Shown in pieces: positions 25,822 through 35,057 of a DNA stretch of 64,000 bases. Position numbers and translations under genes: made by a program. The number at the start of each line of letters is the position of its first letter. Positions within the stretch are counted from its first letter, which is position 1. Origin of the DNA: Candidatus Bathyarchaeota archaeon (GTDB lineage Archaea; Thermoproteota; Bathyarchaeia; 40CM-2-53-6); NCBI GenBank assembly GCA_005884195.1, contig VBBP01000053.1, positions 1 to 64,000 of the forward strand. Direction: 5' to 3'. The notes under the pieces were generated by a model. That model saw nothing but the letters and a program-made list of their open reading frames with translations, did no database searches and was not told where the DNA came from.

Positions 25822-27126
25822 TTGACCAGCACGGTCAGCCTCTCGGTTCTAGACCAGTTCGGCGGCAGCAAACTACTATCCCCCGAGACGATCCGATGGA
25901 TAAGACCAGCGCCCCTGCCCACGAAGCCTGTCGACCTCGCCTTCCGCGAGGCCCTCGCCGCCCCGATAGGTGCGAAGCCGTTCGAGAGGGAAAAATGCTG
26001 GAGCCCCGCGATCATCTTCTCCGACTTCACACGGAAACACTCACCCTTCATCTCACAACTCATCAACATGATAGAGCCGAAAACCGATGATATCAAGATC
26101 ATCTGCGCCGGTGGAACACACGTTCCATCCGAGACGGACTTCATCAAGAAAGTCGTCGGGGAGGACATCTACAATCGCTACCAGAAAAACATCAAAGTAA
26201 GCTCTGTGAAGAACCCGGCTAGCAAGTATGAGTGGATTGGAGTTACGAGTAGAGGCACGCCTGTAGAGCTGAACAAGGAGCTGTTCGACCGAGATCTTCT
26301 GATCTCAACCCTAAACGTTCAGCCACACTATTTTGCCGGTTACGAGGGAGGCGCCAAAGCGCTCCTCCCAGGCTGCTCTGGTCTCAAGACAATAACCACC
26401 AATCATGGATACGTAATCGGAGACCCGAACTGCAGAGAGCTCGCGATCAAGGGCAACCCGACCAGGGAGGACATGAACGAGGTGCCCAATGTTCTGCGGG
26501 AGTTCATGAAGATAGAGCATCGGATTCTAGACTTTGTCCTCAATCAGGACGGGACGCTTGTCAAAGCGGCTTATGGAGACCCCAATCTTGCACACCAGCA
26601 ACTTGCCGAGAACTATTCCCGAAGAGCCCATGCTGTTGCCTCGCGCCCATCTGCACTGGTAGTTACGGTTGCAGACGGACCCACCGGAACGAACCTGTAC
26701 CAGGCCCTCAAAGCTGCAACCTTCGGTGCGGGACTCGTGATCCCCTTGCACCTGCCCAAGTCCACGGTGTTGTTGCTGGCTTCGCTTGAAACAGGGATAG
26801 GAGGAGACGCGTTCAAGGCCGAGATGGAAAGCTATGGCAAGATGGAACCCGACAAGGTTGTCGAGGACTTGAAGAAGAGAGCCAAGCTTGGAAAGGTTAC
26901 CGAGGCCTCACAAAAGCCTAACCGCTTTTCATTAGACGACAAGAAGACAGATTTCATTGTAGTCTCGCCCAAAGCGCCTGTAGCTGTTGAAGAATTCTTG
27001 GGAAAGACAAGGATCAAGTTCTTCAGGTCAATAGACGACGCGCTGAGAACCCTCGACCCGAAGCTTTACGAAAAAGATGTTGCAGTGATTCCCTACGGTT
27101 CATCCACCGTTCCAATAGCTGCATAG
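25822..27126 (+). CDS. LarA/DUF2088 family (nickel-pincer lactate racemase family)
   Basis: DFTRKH, GGTHVPSETD and PHYFAGYEGGAKALLPG motifs. Confidence 0.85.
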   Translation: MTSTVSLSVLDQFGGSKLLSPETIRWIRPAPLPTKPVDLAFREALAAPIGAKPFEREKCWSPAIIFSDFTRKHSPFISQLINMIEPKTDDIKIICAGGTHVPSETDFIKKVVGEDIYNRYQKNIKVSSVKNPASKYEWIGVTSRGTPVELNKELFDRDLLISTLNVQPHYFAGYEGGAKALLPGCSGLKTITTNHGYVIGDPNCRELAIKGNPTREDMNEVPNVLREFMKIEHRILDFVLNQDGTLVKAAYGDPNLAHQQLAENYSRRAHAVASRPSALVVTVADGPTGTNLYQALKAATFGAGLVIPLHLPKSTVLLLASLETGIGGDAFKAEMESYGKMEPDKVVEDLKKRAKLGKVTEASQKPNRFSLDDKKTDFIVVSPKAPVAVEEFLGKTRIKFFRSIDDALRTLDPKLYEKDVAVIPYGSSTVPIAA

Positions 27127-27193
27127 AAACGGTTCCATACCCCTGCAGTAGTCTAACTATGTTTAACCACAACTCGACTGATTCGATCCCTCC

Positions 27194-27628
27194 ATGATCT
27201 ATACTCAACTCGGAACAGACAAGTATGTCATTAGGCTCGAATCCGGGGACGACATCCTTCAGTCCCTGCGACAATTCGCAACAGCCAAGAGACTGAGCGC
27301 TGGCCTTCTCGAAGGCATCGGCTCTTTGAGTAAGGTCAAGCTAGGTCATTATGACTTCAAGACGAGAAAGTACAGTTACCAAACAGTCGAGGATGATCTC
27401 GAAATCCTAAACCTCTCCGGTAACATCGCCAGGATGAACCGCCAGCCCATCCCCCACCTACACGTAACCCTTGGTCGCAGAGATTTTTCCGTCATCGGAG
27501 GTCACTTGGACGAAGGATCATCAGCCAACATGGTAGAGATCGGAATATTGAAACTACCGGGAAAGTTGGTCAAAGCGAAGGATGAAGAGATAGGGTTGAA
27601 TGTGCTACAGTTAGCACGAAGAATATAG
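27194..27628 (+). CDS. PPC/DUF296 domain protein
   Basis: YVIRLESGDDILQSLRQFA...GIGSLSKVKLGHYD...PHLHVTLGRRDFSVIGGHL. Confidence 0.85.
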   Translation: MIYTQLGTDKYVIRLESGDDILQSLRQFATAKRLSAGLLEGIGSLSKVKLGHYDFKTRKYSYQTVEDDLEILNLSGNIARMNRQPIPHLHVTLGRRDFSVIGGHLDEGSSANMVEIGILKLPGKLVKAKDEEIGLNVLQLARRI

Positions 27629-27750
27629 CCTGACGAATCGTTCACTTTTCCCTTTCCGGATCCGAACAGTTTCCCTCATAATCGTACCGGGAGGACCACT
27701 CAGCCTATTACACGCTCAACATAGGCCCCGAACAACGACAGGGTGCCTCT

Positions 27751-28896
27751 TTGCCGCGTAAGGTCGGGCTGCGAATGGTTCTGTACCTCTACGTGGCCGT
27801 TTTTCTCACAAGGATAGGATTCGGATCAATTACCATCCTCTTCCCACTCTATCTCCAGGCTCCGAGCTACATAATTGGCGTCATACTGGCACTCTACCCG
27901 ATGTCTGAGGCAGGCTCAGCTTTGCCAATCGGCCGTCTCGCAGACCGGTTCAGCCGCAAGAGACTCCACATCATCGGAATGATAATGATCACGATTCTCA
28001 CAGCAGCGATCGGTTTTACCAGAAACCTGCTAAACGTCTCCATCCTCCACGCACTGATGGGAATCTCCGCAGCAACAGCGGCAGTAACGTCGCTGACGCT
28101 CTTAGGAGATGCGACGAAGCTTACCAATCGTGGGAAGAGCATGGGAGGATTCGACCTCGCAAACCTGGGAGGATACGGGCTAGGTTTCGGAGTCGGCGGA
28201 CTCCTAGTCAACGTTTTCGCGGATAGGTTGTCTTATGCGTTCTGGGTGACTGCAGGGGTCTTCCTCTTCGCTGGAATAATGGCGGCGAAGTTTCTCGTGG
28301 AGCCGGTGAGAGTCTGGGAGCTCAAGCAGCCCAAGATACGACAGAGAAGAATAGGCAGCAAGATTCGTCCGATAATCCCGGTCTGGATCGCTCAAACCAT
28401 AATCTTGGGAATGTACTTTCTTCTGCCAAAGGCTTTCAGAGACTCCAACCTGGCTCTTACCCGAGAGATTCTGATCTTCCTGGGAGTTCTCGGGGGCCTC
28501 TTTGCCCTCGGTGCCATTGTGTTCGGCCACATATCTGACAAGGTTGGGCGGACAAGGATAATGATCGTAGGTGCATTTGGAGAGCTTGGCTTCTTGATTG
28601 TTTTCGGGTGGTCGTTCCCCGGTTTCGTTAGGTACGAGCTATTCCTCTGGCCGATGTTCTTCTTGGCATCCGCGGTCGCCCCAGCAATTCTCGCCTACGT
28701 CGGCGACATTTCTGGCAAAGCCAAGAGGGGCTCGGCGAACGCTCTGTACAGCATTATTCTGAGCATCGGTCTTGCAATCGGGAACATCATCGGCGGTTTT
28801 GTTGCTGACCTGGGAATACAATGGATCTTCTACGCGGGAGCAGGAATACTATTTCCTTCAATACTGGTGACGTCAACGCTCCTTCGGCGACGCTAG
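27751..28896 (+). CDS. MFS transporter
   Basis: 12-TM-like; GRLADRFSRKRLHIIGM and GHISDKVGRTRIMIVG MFS loops; TTG or later start. Confidence 0.85.
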   Translation: MPRKVGLRMVLYLYVAVFLTRIGFGSITILFPLYLQAPSYIIGVILALYPMSEAGSALPIGRLADRFSRKRLHIIGMIMITILTAAIGFTRNLLNVSILHALMGISAATAAVTSLTLLGDATKLTNRGKSMGGFDLANLGGYGLGFGVGGLLVNVFADRLSYAFWVTAGVFLFAGIMAAKFLVEPVRVWELKQPKIRQRRIGSKIRPIIPVWIAQTIILGMYFLLPKAFRDSNLALTREILIFLGVLGGLFALGAIVFGHISDKVGRTRIMIVGAFGELGFLIVFGWSFPGFVRYELFLWPMFFLASAVAPAILAYVGDISGKAKRGSANALYSIILSIGLAIGNIIGGFVADLGIQWIFYAGAGILFPSILVTSTLLRRR

Positions 28897-28952
28897 TAGG
28901 CAACCGTAAGAATCTTCTAGAAGGTAGCTAAGGCGCTACACTGGCCAAAGAA

Positions 28953-29783
28953 ATGCCTCTAGAATATGCCTGCATAGTCCCGCATGGGGGCGACATCATA
29001 CCGCAGCTGGCGGTTCGGAGAACTGAGCACCTATTCGAGAAGACGAGAGAGTCCGTACGCAGGATTGCGAGAGACATTCGAGAAGTGCGGCCCTACACGA
29101 TCATCATCGCAACTCCGCATAACCTGAGGCTTCAAAACAACATCGCGATCGTGACGGCTGAGAACTCTACCGGCCAGCTCAAGGGCTCTGGGGGAAGAAA
29201 GGTCAGCCTGAGTCTGAGATGCGATCGAGAGTTCGCTCAAGACCTCCTCGAAGAGTCAACGCGAAAGAGCATGCCGGTTGTCGGCGCCAATTACGGGACT
29301 TCTGAGGGGCCGGCGTCAGATATGCCTATGGACTGGGGAACTCTTGTTCCAATGTGGTTTGTTGCGAAGGAGGAACGGGTCAAGGTGAGAACAGTCATAG
29401 TCACGCCGTCTAGAGAGATTCCGCTCCGCCAAAATATCGCGTTTGGGATGGCGATTGCGGAGATTGCTGAGAAGAGTAAGAAGCGCATTGTGTTCATTGC
29501 AAGTGCCGATCAGGCTCACGCGCACAGGAAGTCGGGCCCTTATGGGTATCATCGCAGCGCTGTGAAGTATGACGAGTTCGTCTCACTGGCAATTCAGGGG
29601 AATCGCATCGAATCCATTTTTCGGCTAAGCAAACGATTTGTTGAGGAGGCGAAGCCGGACAGCCTCTGGCAGATGGCTATGCTAGCCGGCATAACAAAAG
29701 TCGTTGGGATGCGAGGCAATCTGCTATCGTATGCTGTCCCCACCTATTATGGGATGATCTGTGCAAGTTTCGTTCGAGCTTGA
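28953..29783 (+). CDS. LigB-family (class III extradiol dioxygenase-like) protein
   Basis: PHGGDIIP; IIATPHNLR; PMDWGTLVPMWF; FIASADQAHAH. Confidence 0.75.
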   Translation: MPLEYACIVPHGGDIIPQLAVRRTEHLFEKTRESVRRIARDIREVRPYTIIIATPHNLRLQNNIAIVTAENSTGQLKGSGGRKVSLSLRCDREFAQDLLEESTRKSMPVVGANYGTSEGPASDMPMDWGTLVPMWFVAKEERVKVRTVIVTPSREIPLRQNIAFGMAIAEIAEKSKKRIVFIASADQAHAHRKSGPYGYHRSAVKYDEFVSLAIQGNRIESIFRLSKRFVEEAKPDSLWQMAMLAGITKVVGMRGNLLSYAVPTYYGMICASFVRA

Positions 29784-29806
29784 ACTTCGATCTCGGCGTT
29801 ATGCTC

Positions 29807-30322
29807 CTACTCTTTGGTCATTCGGTTCATGATTTTTCTAACGTCACTTTTCTTCTGAGGTGACGCGGTTACCACGACAAGCCCCTCTGAAGGCTGTCCA
29901 TAGATAACAAGAGCATTGTCAGGCGATTCGAGAACGGCCGGTATCGCCAGCAAGTCCTCTTCCCCATCCACGAAGATCACTGCTTCTCGGTCTTTCAGGG
30001 CCTCTCTGATCGTGTCCCACGCCTCACTTGTTATGACTCCCGCCGGGTTTTTCACTCTGTAGGTCCGCTCTGCTTTGATCTCGACTGGGCTGATCCTTTT
30101 CCTAAGGGTCATCTGGTCGACTATTCTCAGGCCGACTTGGATTCCGGCTGCAAGGGTTTCTCGGGAAACCACATCTCCAACGGTCGTTACCTTGGAGGGC
30201 TTGCTCTGCTGAACAATCACTTTCAGCTTTGGCATTGTTTCTGTTGGTGTGCCTGGGAATAGTTGTCCGAGAGGCGTCTTTAGTCGGACGAGGTCGGATG
30301 GAGCCGGTCGGAAGCTCGTCAA
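29807..30322 (-). CDS. GTP-dependent dephospho-CoA kinase (DUF359)
   Basis: VTTVGDVVSRETLAAGIQVGLRIVDQMTLRK; VKNPAGVIT; FVDGEEDLLAIPAVL; VIYGQPSEGLVVV. Confidence 0.88.
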   Translation of the reverse strand: MTSFRPAPSDLVRLKTPLGQLFPGTPTETMPKLKVIVQQSKPSKVTTVGDVVSRETLAAGIQVGLRIVDQMTLRKRISPVEIKAERTYRVKNPAGVITSEAWDTIREALKDREAVIFVDGEEDLLAIPAVLESPDNALVIYGQPSEGLVVVTASPQKKSDVRKIMNRMTKE

Positions 30323-31410
30323 CGCACCGCTCGTCGAGTTCGACGATTCAGACTCGTCGTAGCTGATTGGTGGTTCACTTGGAGTTTTTGGGAGGGGACC
30401 TGGAGCACCAATACAGGGTGGTTGACTCGTTTGAACGAGTCAATCAAGCGTACTGCATATGCCCATTCATTATCATACCAAGCTAGGACGCGGATCATTG
30501 AACCGTTTGTTCCAGTTGACAGCCCATCTATTATCGCGGAGTGCGGGTCCTTCTTGTAATCAATCGAGACTAACGGCTCGTTCGAAACTGCGAGAATCCC
30601 TTTCATACTCTCAGCCGAGGCGTTGTCGTACGCGTTGTTAACGTCGTTCCTGTTCACCTCTTTAGTGCATTCGACGACGAGGTCGAGTAGCGAGACGGTT
30701 GATGTAGGCGCTCTTATTGCCGAGCAGGTAATCTTGCCCTTGAGACGAGGTAGAACCTTGCCGATCGTTTGGCTGGCGCCCGTTCGAGTTGGAATGAGGG
30801 ATTGGCCTGCTGCTCGGGCCCGTCGAAGATCTTCATGAGATCCATCGAGTAGTCTCTGATCGCTAGTGTAGGAGTGGACGGTCGTAGCAAATCCACGTGT
30901 GACTCCAAAATTATCGTCGAGCACCTTTAGGCTAAGGGCGAGACAGTTTGTGGTGCATGAGCCCATGGAGATAATCTTGTGATGATTCGGATCATACGAG
31001 TCCAGGTTACAGCCTGGTATGAGGGTGGTGTCTGCTTCCTCGGAGGGAGCACTGACTAGAACTGTCTGGGCCCCGTTAGAGAGGTAGGTCTCGAGTTCCT
31101 CGCGTTGGAGCCGTTGTCCAGTGCTTTCAAGCACCGCATCAACTTCGAACTTTCCCCAGTCGATCTTTGATCGGTTCGTCTCGCTGAGACACTGTACTTT
31201 TTTCCCTGCGCACCTGATTCCTTCCGAGTCCCAACCAACATCTAATGGGAGAGTTCCGTAGGTCGAGTCGTACTTCAAGAGATGGGCGAGTGTTCGTGGC
31301 GGAGAGGTTGAGTTTATCACGGACACTTCTATGTCCGAGCTGTTCTCCTCTAGTAATGCCCGATAGAAGGATCTTCCGATTCGGCCGAAACCGTTGACGG
31401 CTACTCGCAA
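30319..31410 (-). CDS. gap: Class I (bacterial-type) glyceraldehyde-3-phosphate dehydrogenase
   Basis: VAVNGFGRIGRSFYRALLE; SMGSCTTNC; HSYTSDQRLLDGSHEDLRRARAA; WYDNEWAYAVRLID; C-terminal extension. Confidence 0.88.
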   Translation of the reverse strand: MRVAVNGFGRIGRSFYRALLEENSSDIEVSVINSTSPPRTLAHLLKYDSTYGTLPLDVGWDSEGIRCAGKKVQCLSETNRSKIDWGKFEVDAVLESTGQRLQREELETYLSNGAQTVLVSAPSEEADTTLIPGCNLDSYDPNHHKIISMGSCTTNCLALSLKVLDDNFGVTRGFATTVHSYTSDQRLLDGSHEDLRRARAAGQSLIPTRTGASQTIGKVLPRLKGKITCSAIRAPTSTVSLLDLVVECTKEVNRNDVNNAYDNASAESMKGILAVSNEPLVSIDYKKDPHSAIIDGLSTGTNGSMIRVLAWYDNEWAYAVRLIDSFKRVNHPVLVLQVPSQKLQVNHQSATTSLNRRTRRAVR

Positions 31411-31496
31411 GTTAGCAGTGTCTCCAATTCCTAGAGATGTGGTTGATGTTCATACCAGGGTTTGTTTGTAAGAGATGGAGCACAGTTCAATGGTTC

Positions 31497-33005
31497 CTAT
31501 GGTTGTGGGACGAGGATTTGGTCTAGAGCATGTCCATCACAGTCAACTGGAGGTGTGATCTGCAGTAACTTGAGGAGGGTCGGAGCTAGATCTAGTAGTC
31601 CCGCATCTAACTCTGGTCCTTGCGTTATGTTCGGACCGGCGATTCCCCAGAAGCCCTCGCGCGTGTGTATTGATGAGAAGTGTGGTGAAGAGCTCCAGAG
31701 TTCTGCGGTCCCAAGCCGTGGATTGACTTGGATCTTTTCGGTTTTGGTAAAGAGTTCGACGCAGAGGTCAGGGGCTTCGTACTGAAATGGTCCGCTGAAT
31801 GTGTCATTTTTGAAGTGAAATATCGGCTTGAGTTTCTCCCCTGTTTTGGGGTCGGTCAGCTCATTCATCATGTTGCAGAGCTTCTCGACTAGGTCCGGAA
31901 CGGTTTGAGCGGGTTGATCGTCTTTGAGTTTGTCGACGAGGTCGTAATTGACGTATATGTGCGCTTGGTGGCCCCCAGTCGAGAAGGCTAGTGTCTTGTC
32001 CCAGTCGACATTATCGATCAGCCCTTGGAGGGTTCGTTCGATGGCAGCGGACGCTGTGAGTTTGTGGCTGACGAAATCTGGTGTAATCTTGTAGATACTC
32101 GCTACCGCGCCTGGAGGCATGTTCTTCAGAACCCATCGTCTTAGCTTTGTGTACCTATCCCCTTTGTTTTTCACTGGACCCTTGACCGTGAGGAGGCCGT
32201 TGGATTCCAAGTACTTGTTGACAAATAATGCCGAAGAGACAGGTGCTGATCCGTGATCGGAGAGGAGTAGCACATTGGTGCTCTCCCCGACTTGGCTTCG
32301 GAGTTCTCCTATGGCGTCATCCATGTTAGTGTACCAGTCTCGCAACACATTGGAGTATGGAGAGTCTGGGTTGTCCATGTACTTCCAAAAGTCGTGATGA
32401 ACTAGGTCTATTCCTTGGAGCGTCATTACAAAGAGGTCAGGGTTGTACCATTCGATCAGTAGCTTTGCAGTTTGTAAGCTCTTGTCGTGTAACCGTCGAA
32501 CGACCGGAAGGTATGCCTTCTCGCCTCCCTTCATCTCCGTAGGTTTCGTCAGGGGAACGTCAATCTCGTAACCCCCTACTGCGGAGTTGATTCTGTCCAT
32601 CAGTTCCGGGGGACTTGACCAAACTTTGCGTGTCGGGACCGGGAATCCTGAGACCATGAATCCATTTACGGGGTAAGGTGGGTACGTCCCCGGGACGTTG
32701 AATACACCTACCTTCATGCCTCTTTCCGAGCAGATGTCCCAGAAGCATCCTATGTCGGGGGTGGTCCTACCGAACTTTAGGTGCCTGTCTCTTCCTATGT
32801 ATGTGAATCCGAATATGCCGATTCTTGCTGGGTTCTTTCCTGTCGCGAAGCATTGCCAGGCGGGAACGCTTTCCGGCGGAACGATCGACTTGAGAATTCC
32901 ATGGGTTCCAGTTTCAAAGATTGAACGAATGTTGGGAAGCCTGTCTATCCATTTCTCGATCAGATACGGGGAGGCTGAGTCGATGCCTATGACTAGGGCC
33001 TTCAT
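31497..33005 (-). CDS. Alkaline phosphatase superfamily / type I phosphodiesterase
   Basis: VIGIDSASPYLIEKW; SVPAWQCFATGKNPARIGIFGF; LLSDHGSAPV. Confidence 0.85.
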   Translation of the reverse strand: MKALVIGIDSASPYLIEKWIDRLPNIRSIFETGTHGILKSIVPPESVPAWQCFATGKNPARIGIFGFTYIGRDRHLKFGRTTPDIGCFWDICSERGMKVGVFNVPGTYPPYPVNGFMVSGFPVPTRKVWSSPPELMDRINSAVGGYEIDVPLTKPTEMKGGEKAYLPVVRRLHDKSLQTAKLLIEWYNPDLFVMTLQGIDLVHHDFWKYMDNPDSPYSNVLRDWYTNMDDAIGELRSQVGESTNVLLLSDHGSAPVSSALFVNKYLESNGLLTVKGPVKNKGDRYTKLRRWVLKNMPPGAVASIYKITPDFVSHKLTASAAIERTLQGLIDNVDWDKTLAFSTGGHQAHIYVNYDLVDKLKDDQPAQTVPDLVEKLCNMMNELTDPKTGEKLKPIFHFKNDTFSGPFQYEAPDLCVELFTKTEKIQVNPRLGTAELWSSSPHFSSIHTREGFWGIAGPNITQGPELDAGLLDLAPTLLKLLQITPPVDCDGHALDQILVPQP

Positions 33006-33649
33006 TAGTTGACCACCTGTTGGAATAACATCTCTTCCGTGGGGGGTTTGTCCTCAAAGACTGCTTTGATTTGTACGAGCATGTGGTTCCAGACGATCGA
33101 GGCGGGGTCGCTTGTGTTGACCTTGCTGAGGTCGAACTCTTCGGCGATTTGCCTATAGAGAAATTGTTCTTTGCGAATGAACTCGGCAGTGTGCTCGGGT
33201 CTGTCCATCAGAATTCTTTGCTCTGGTGCATCAAAGACAAATGAGATGTCAGGGTGCGGAAGGAGTCTCGTCAGCAACGCTTCCGACGGAACCGTCATGC
33301 CGTTGTCTCTGAATCCTACCATGAGATCATACAGATACCTGTCCGATACGACGCTGTATCCGAGCAAATGGCGTAGCCGTATCCCACCGACTAGGATTGG
33401 GCAGTAGATGAAGAGCAGGTAGAGAGACCAGGCAACTCTGGTTGGTGTCAGCCGCTCCAATTCGTTCGGCTCGACATGAAGTATTCTCGCAACTCGTCTG
33501 ACGACGAATCCGAACGGGTCAAGGAGGTCCTGGTGCCTCAGATAAGAGAACTTGTATCCTGATCTATTGAGAAGATAGTAGCATTTTCCCGCGTTAGTGG
33601 ATTTTCCAGAGCCGTGGGTTCCGCTAAGTGTTAGCAGGATCTTCCTCAT
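33005..33649 (-). CDS. Thymidylate kinase-like P-loop kinase
   Basis: LTLSGTHGSGKSTNAGKCYYLL; VVSDRYLYDLMV; LID-like region. Confidence 0.7.
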   Translation of the reverse strand: MRKILLTLSGTHGSGKSTNAGKCYYLLNRSGYKFSYLRHQDLLDPFGFVVRRVARILHVEPNELERLTPTRVAWSLYLLFIYCPILVGGIRLRHLLGYSVVSDRYLYDLMVGFRDNGMTVPSEALLTRLLPHPDISFVFDAPEQRILMDRPEHTAEFIRKEQFLYRQIAEEFDLSKVNTSDPASIVWNHMLVQIKAVFEDKPPTEEMLFQQVVN

Positions 33650-34707
33650 TACCAGACGCCGCCTCTTCCGCCAGCTCTGAACGCGGCACTGATGAAATCA
33701 AGTATTATGAGCGGTGGGGCAACTAGGCAGGAAATCGAGCTCCTCCATCTTGCGCTGGCGGCATCTCGTGCAGCTTTCAAGAGAAAAAGCATGATAATGG
33801 CGGAGGCTGGGATCCGGTAGGGAAGGACAAGTCTATCTCGTCTGAGGAACGTCAGTCTATCGTTACCGAACCTTTCCTGCGCTTGTTTCTTCAACAACTG
33901 GAAGCTAGGGTTCTCAACCCGACATGCTTTCAGAAAGCGTTCTATTGACAATAGATAGAATATGAAAGCATCGCCTATACGGGCGTTGTCAATTTTCTCT
34001 ATGACTTCTTGAGAGTCGGCCGTTTCGATCAGCTTCAAGAAGTCCAAGATGTCTGACAGCTTGAGGAAGTTGTGACGGAACATCGCGTGAATAACTCGTA
34101 TTAGTACCCTGTCCGAATCCGAGGTCATCCACACAACATGGCCTTCAATTGATGTCTTTCTTCGATGAAGGATCACCTGGGTTGGGTCCAGGTGTGTCTC
34201 GCCGAGCTGGCTGATCGTTGGGTAAAGCTCGAAGTCGTGCTTGTAGCCGGGCAGAAAACAGCTAAATTTCCCAAGTAACCTGTCGCAATGAGTCAGTCCT
34301 TGGGGCCGGACTCTGTATTCATTCACCAAGATCTTCTCCGCCTCCGCCAGTTCGGAAGGGGAAGCAACGAGGAGGTCAATGTCGTGTCCAATATCAGGGA
34401 GGGAGTCGAACGATTTTATCGCAACGAATGAAATCCCGTGCTTTGCGAAGACGCCGCTCATACGATCGTAGAGATCAAATGCTTCGTCAACGTCTTTCTT
34501 GGCTTCGTCAATGACGCTTGAGGGCAGATGGATTAGGTCAGCCGCTCGCAAAAGCACTTTGTTCTTCCTGGCCAGCTTCAACATCCGACCTTCATCCCTC
34601 ACGGTGATCCTGTGACTTCTCAGGAGGGCAGTGGCGAGGAGAAGTGACTCGGCCTCTCTCCTGGCAGTTTTCACGCCCCCTATTTCCTCCAGAAATCTCA
34701 GCTTCAT
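33649..34707 (-). CDS. Nucleotidyltransferase-family protein
   Basis: VAIKSFDSLPDIGHDIDLLV (K...DxDxxV) as in NTP_transf_5-like proteins. Confidence 0.65.
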   Translation of the reverse strand: MKLRFLEEIGGVKTARREAESLLLATALLRSHRITVRDEGRMLKLARKNKVLLRAADLIHLPSSVIDEAKKDVDEAFDLYDRMSGVFAKHGISFVAIKSFDSLPDIGHDIDLLVASPSELAEAEKILVNEYRVRPQGLTHCDRLLGKFSCFLPGYKHDFELYPTISQLGETHLDPTQVILHRRKTSIEGHVVWMTSDSDRVLIRVIHAMFRHNFLKLSDILDFLKLIETADSQEVIEKIDNARIGDAFIFYLLSIERFLKACRVENPSFQLLKKQAQERFGNDRLTFLRRDRLVLPYRIPASAIIMLFLLKAARDAASARWRSSISCLVAPPLIILDFISAAFRAGGRGGVW

Positions 34708-35057
34708 AGATGTTCAACCCCACGAATTACTAAGAGAGACGCGAAGACCATTACTTGTACCATCTGTCGAATTTCATGATCGGCTTGGTCTGAAAAGTTT
34801 AGAGCATAGATGGCAGGGAAACCTCCAAGACAAATCACCGAGATCATTCTGTACTCCCCTGGACACGGCTTCCTCGAAACTGTTTACGCAACGAATTCTA
34901 CTCACGGTCGTATTTATCCAATTCCGGCCGTCTATTTCGTGGAAAGCATGATGATATCTTCGGATTTCTTTGTCATTACAACGATTGAAAGCGACTATTT
35001 TGTCTAGGAAGGGTTAAAACTCGCGAATCGCATGTCCCACGATAAGGTAGCCGAAGA

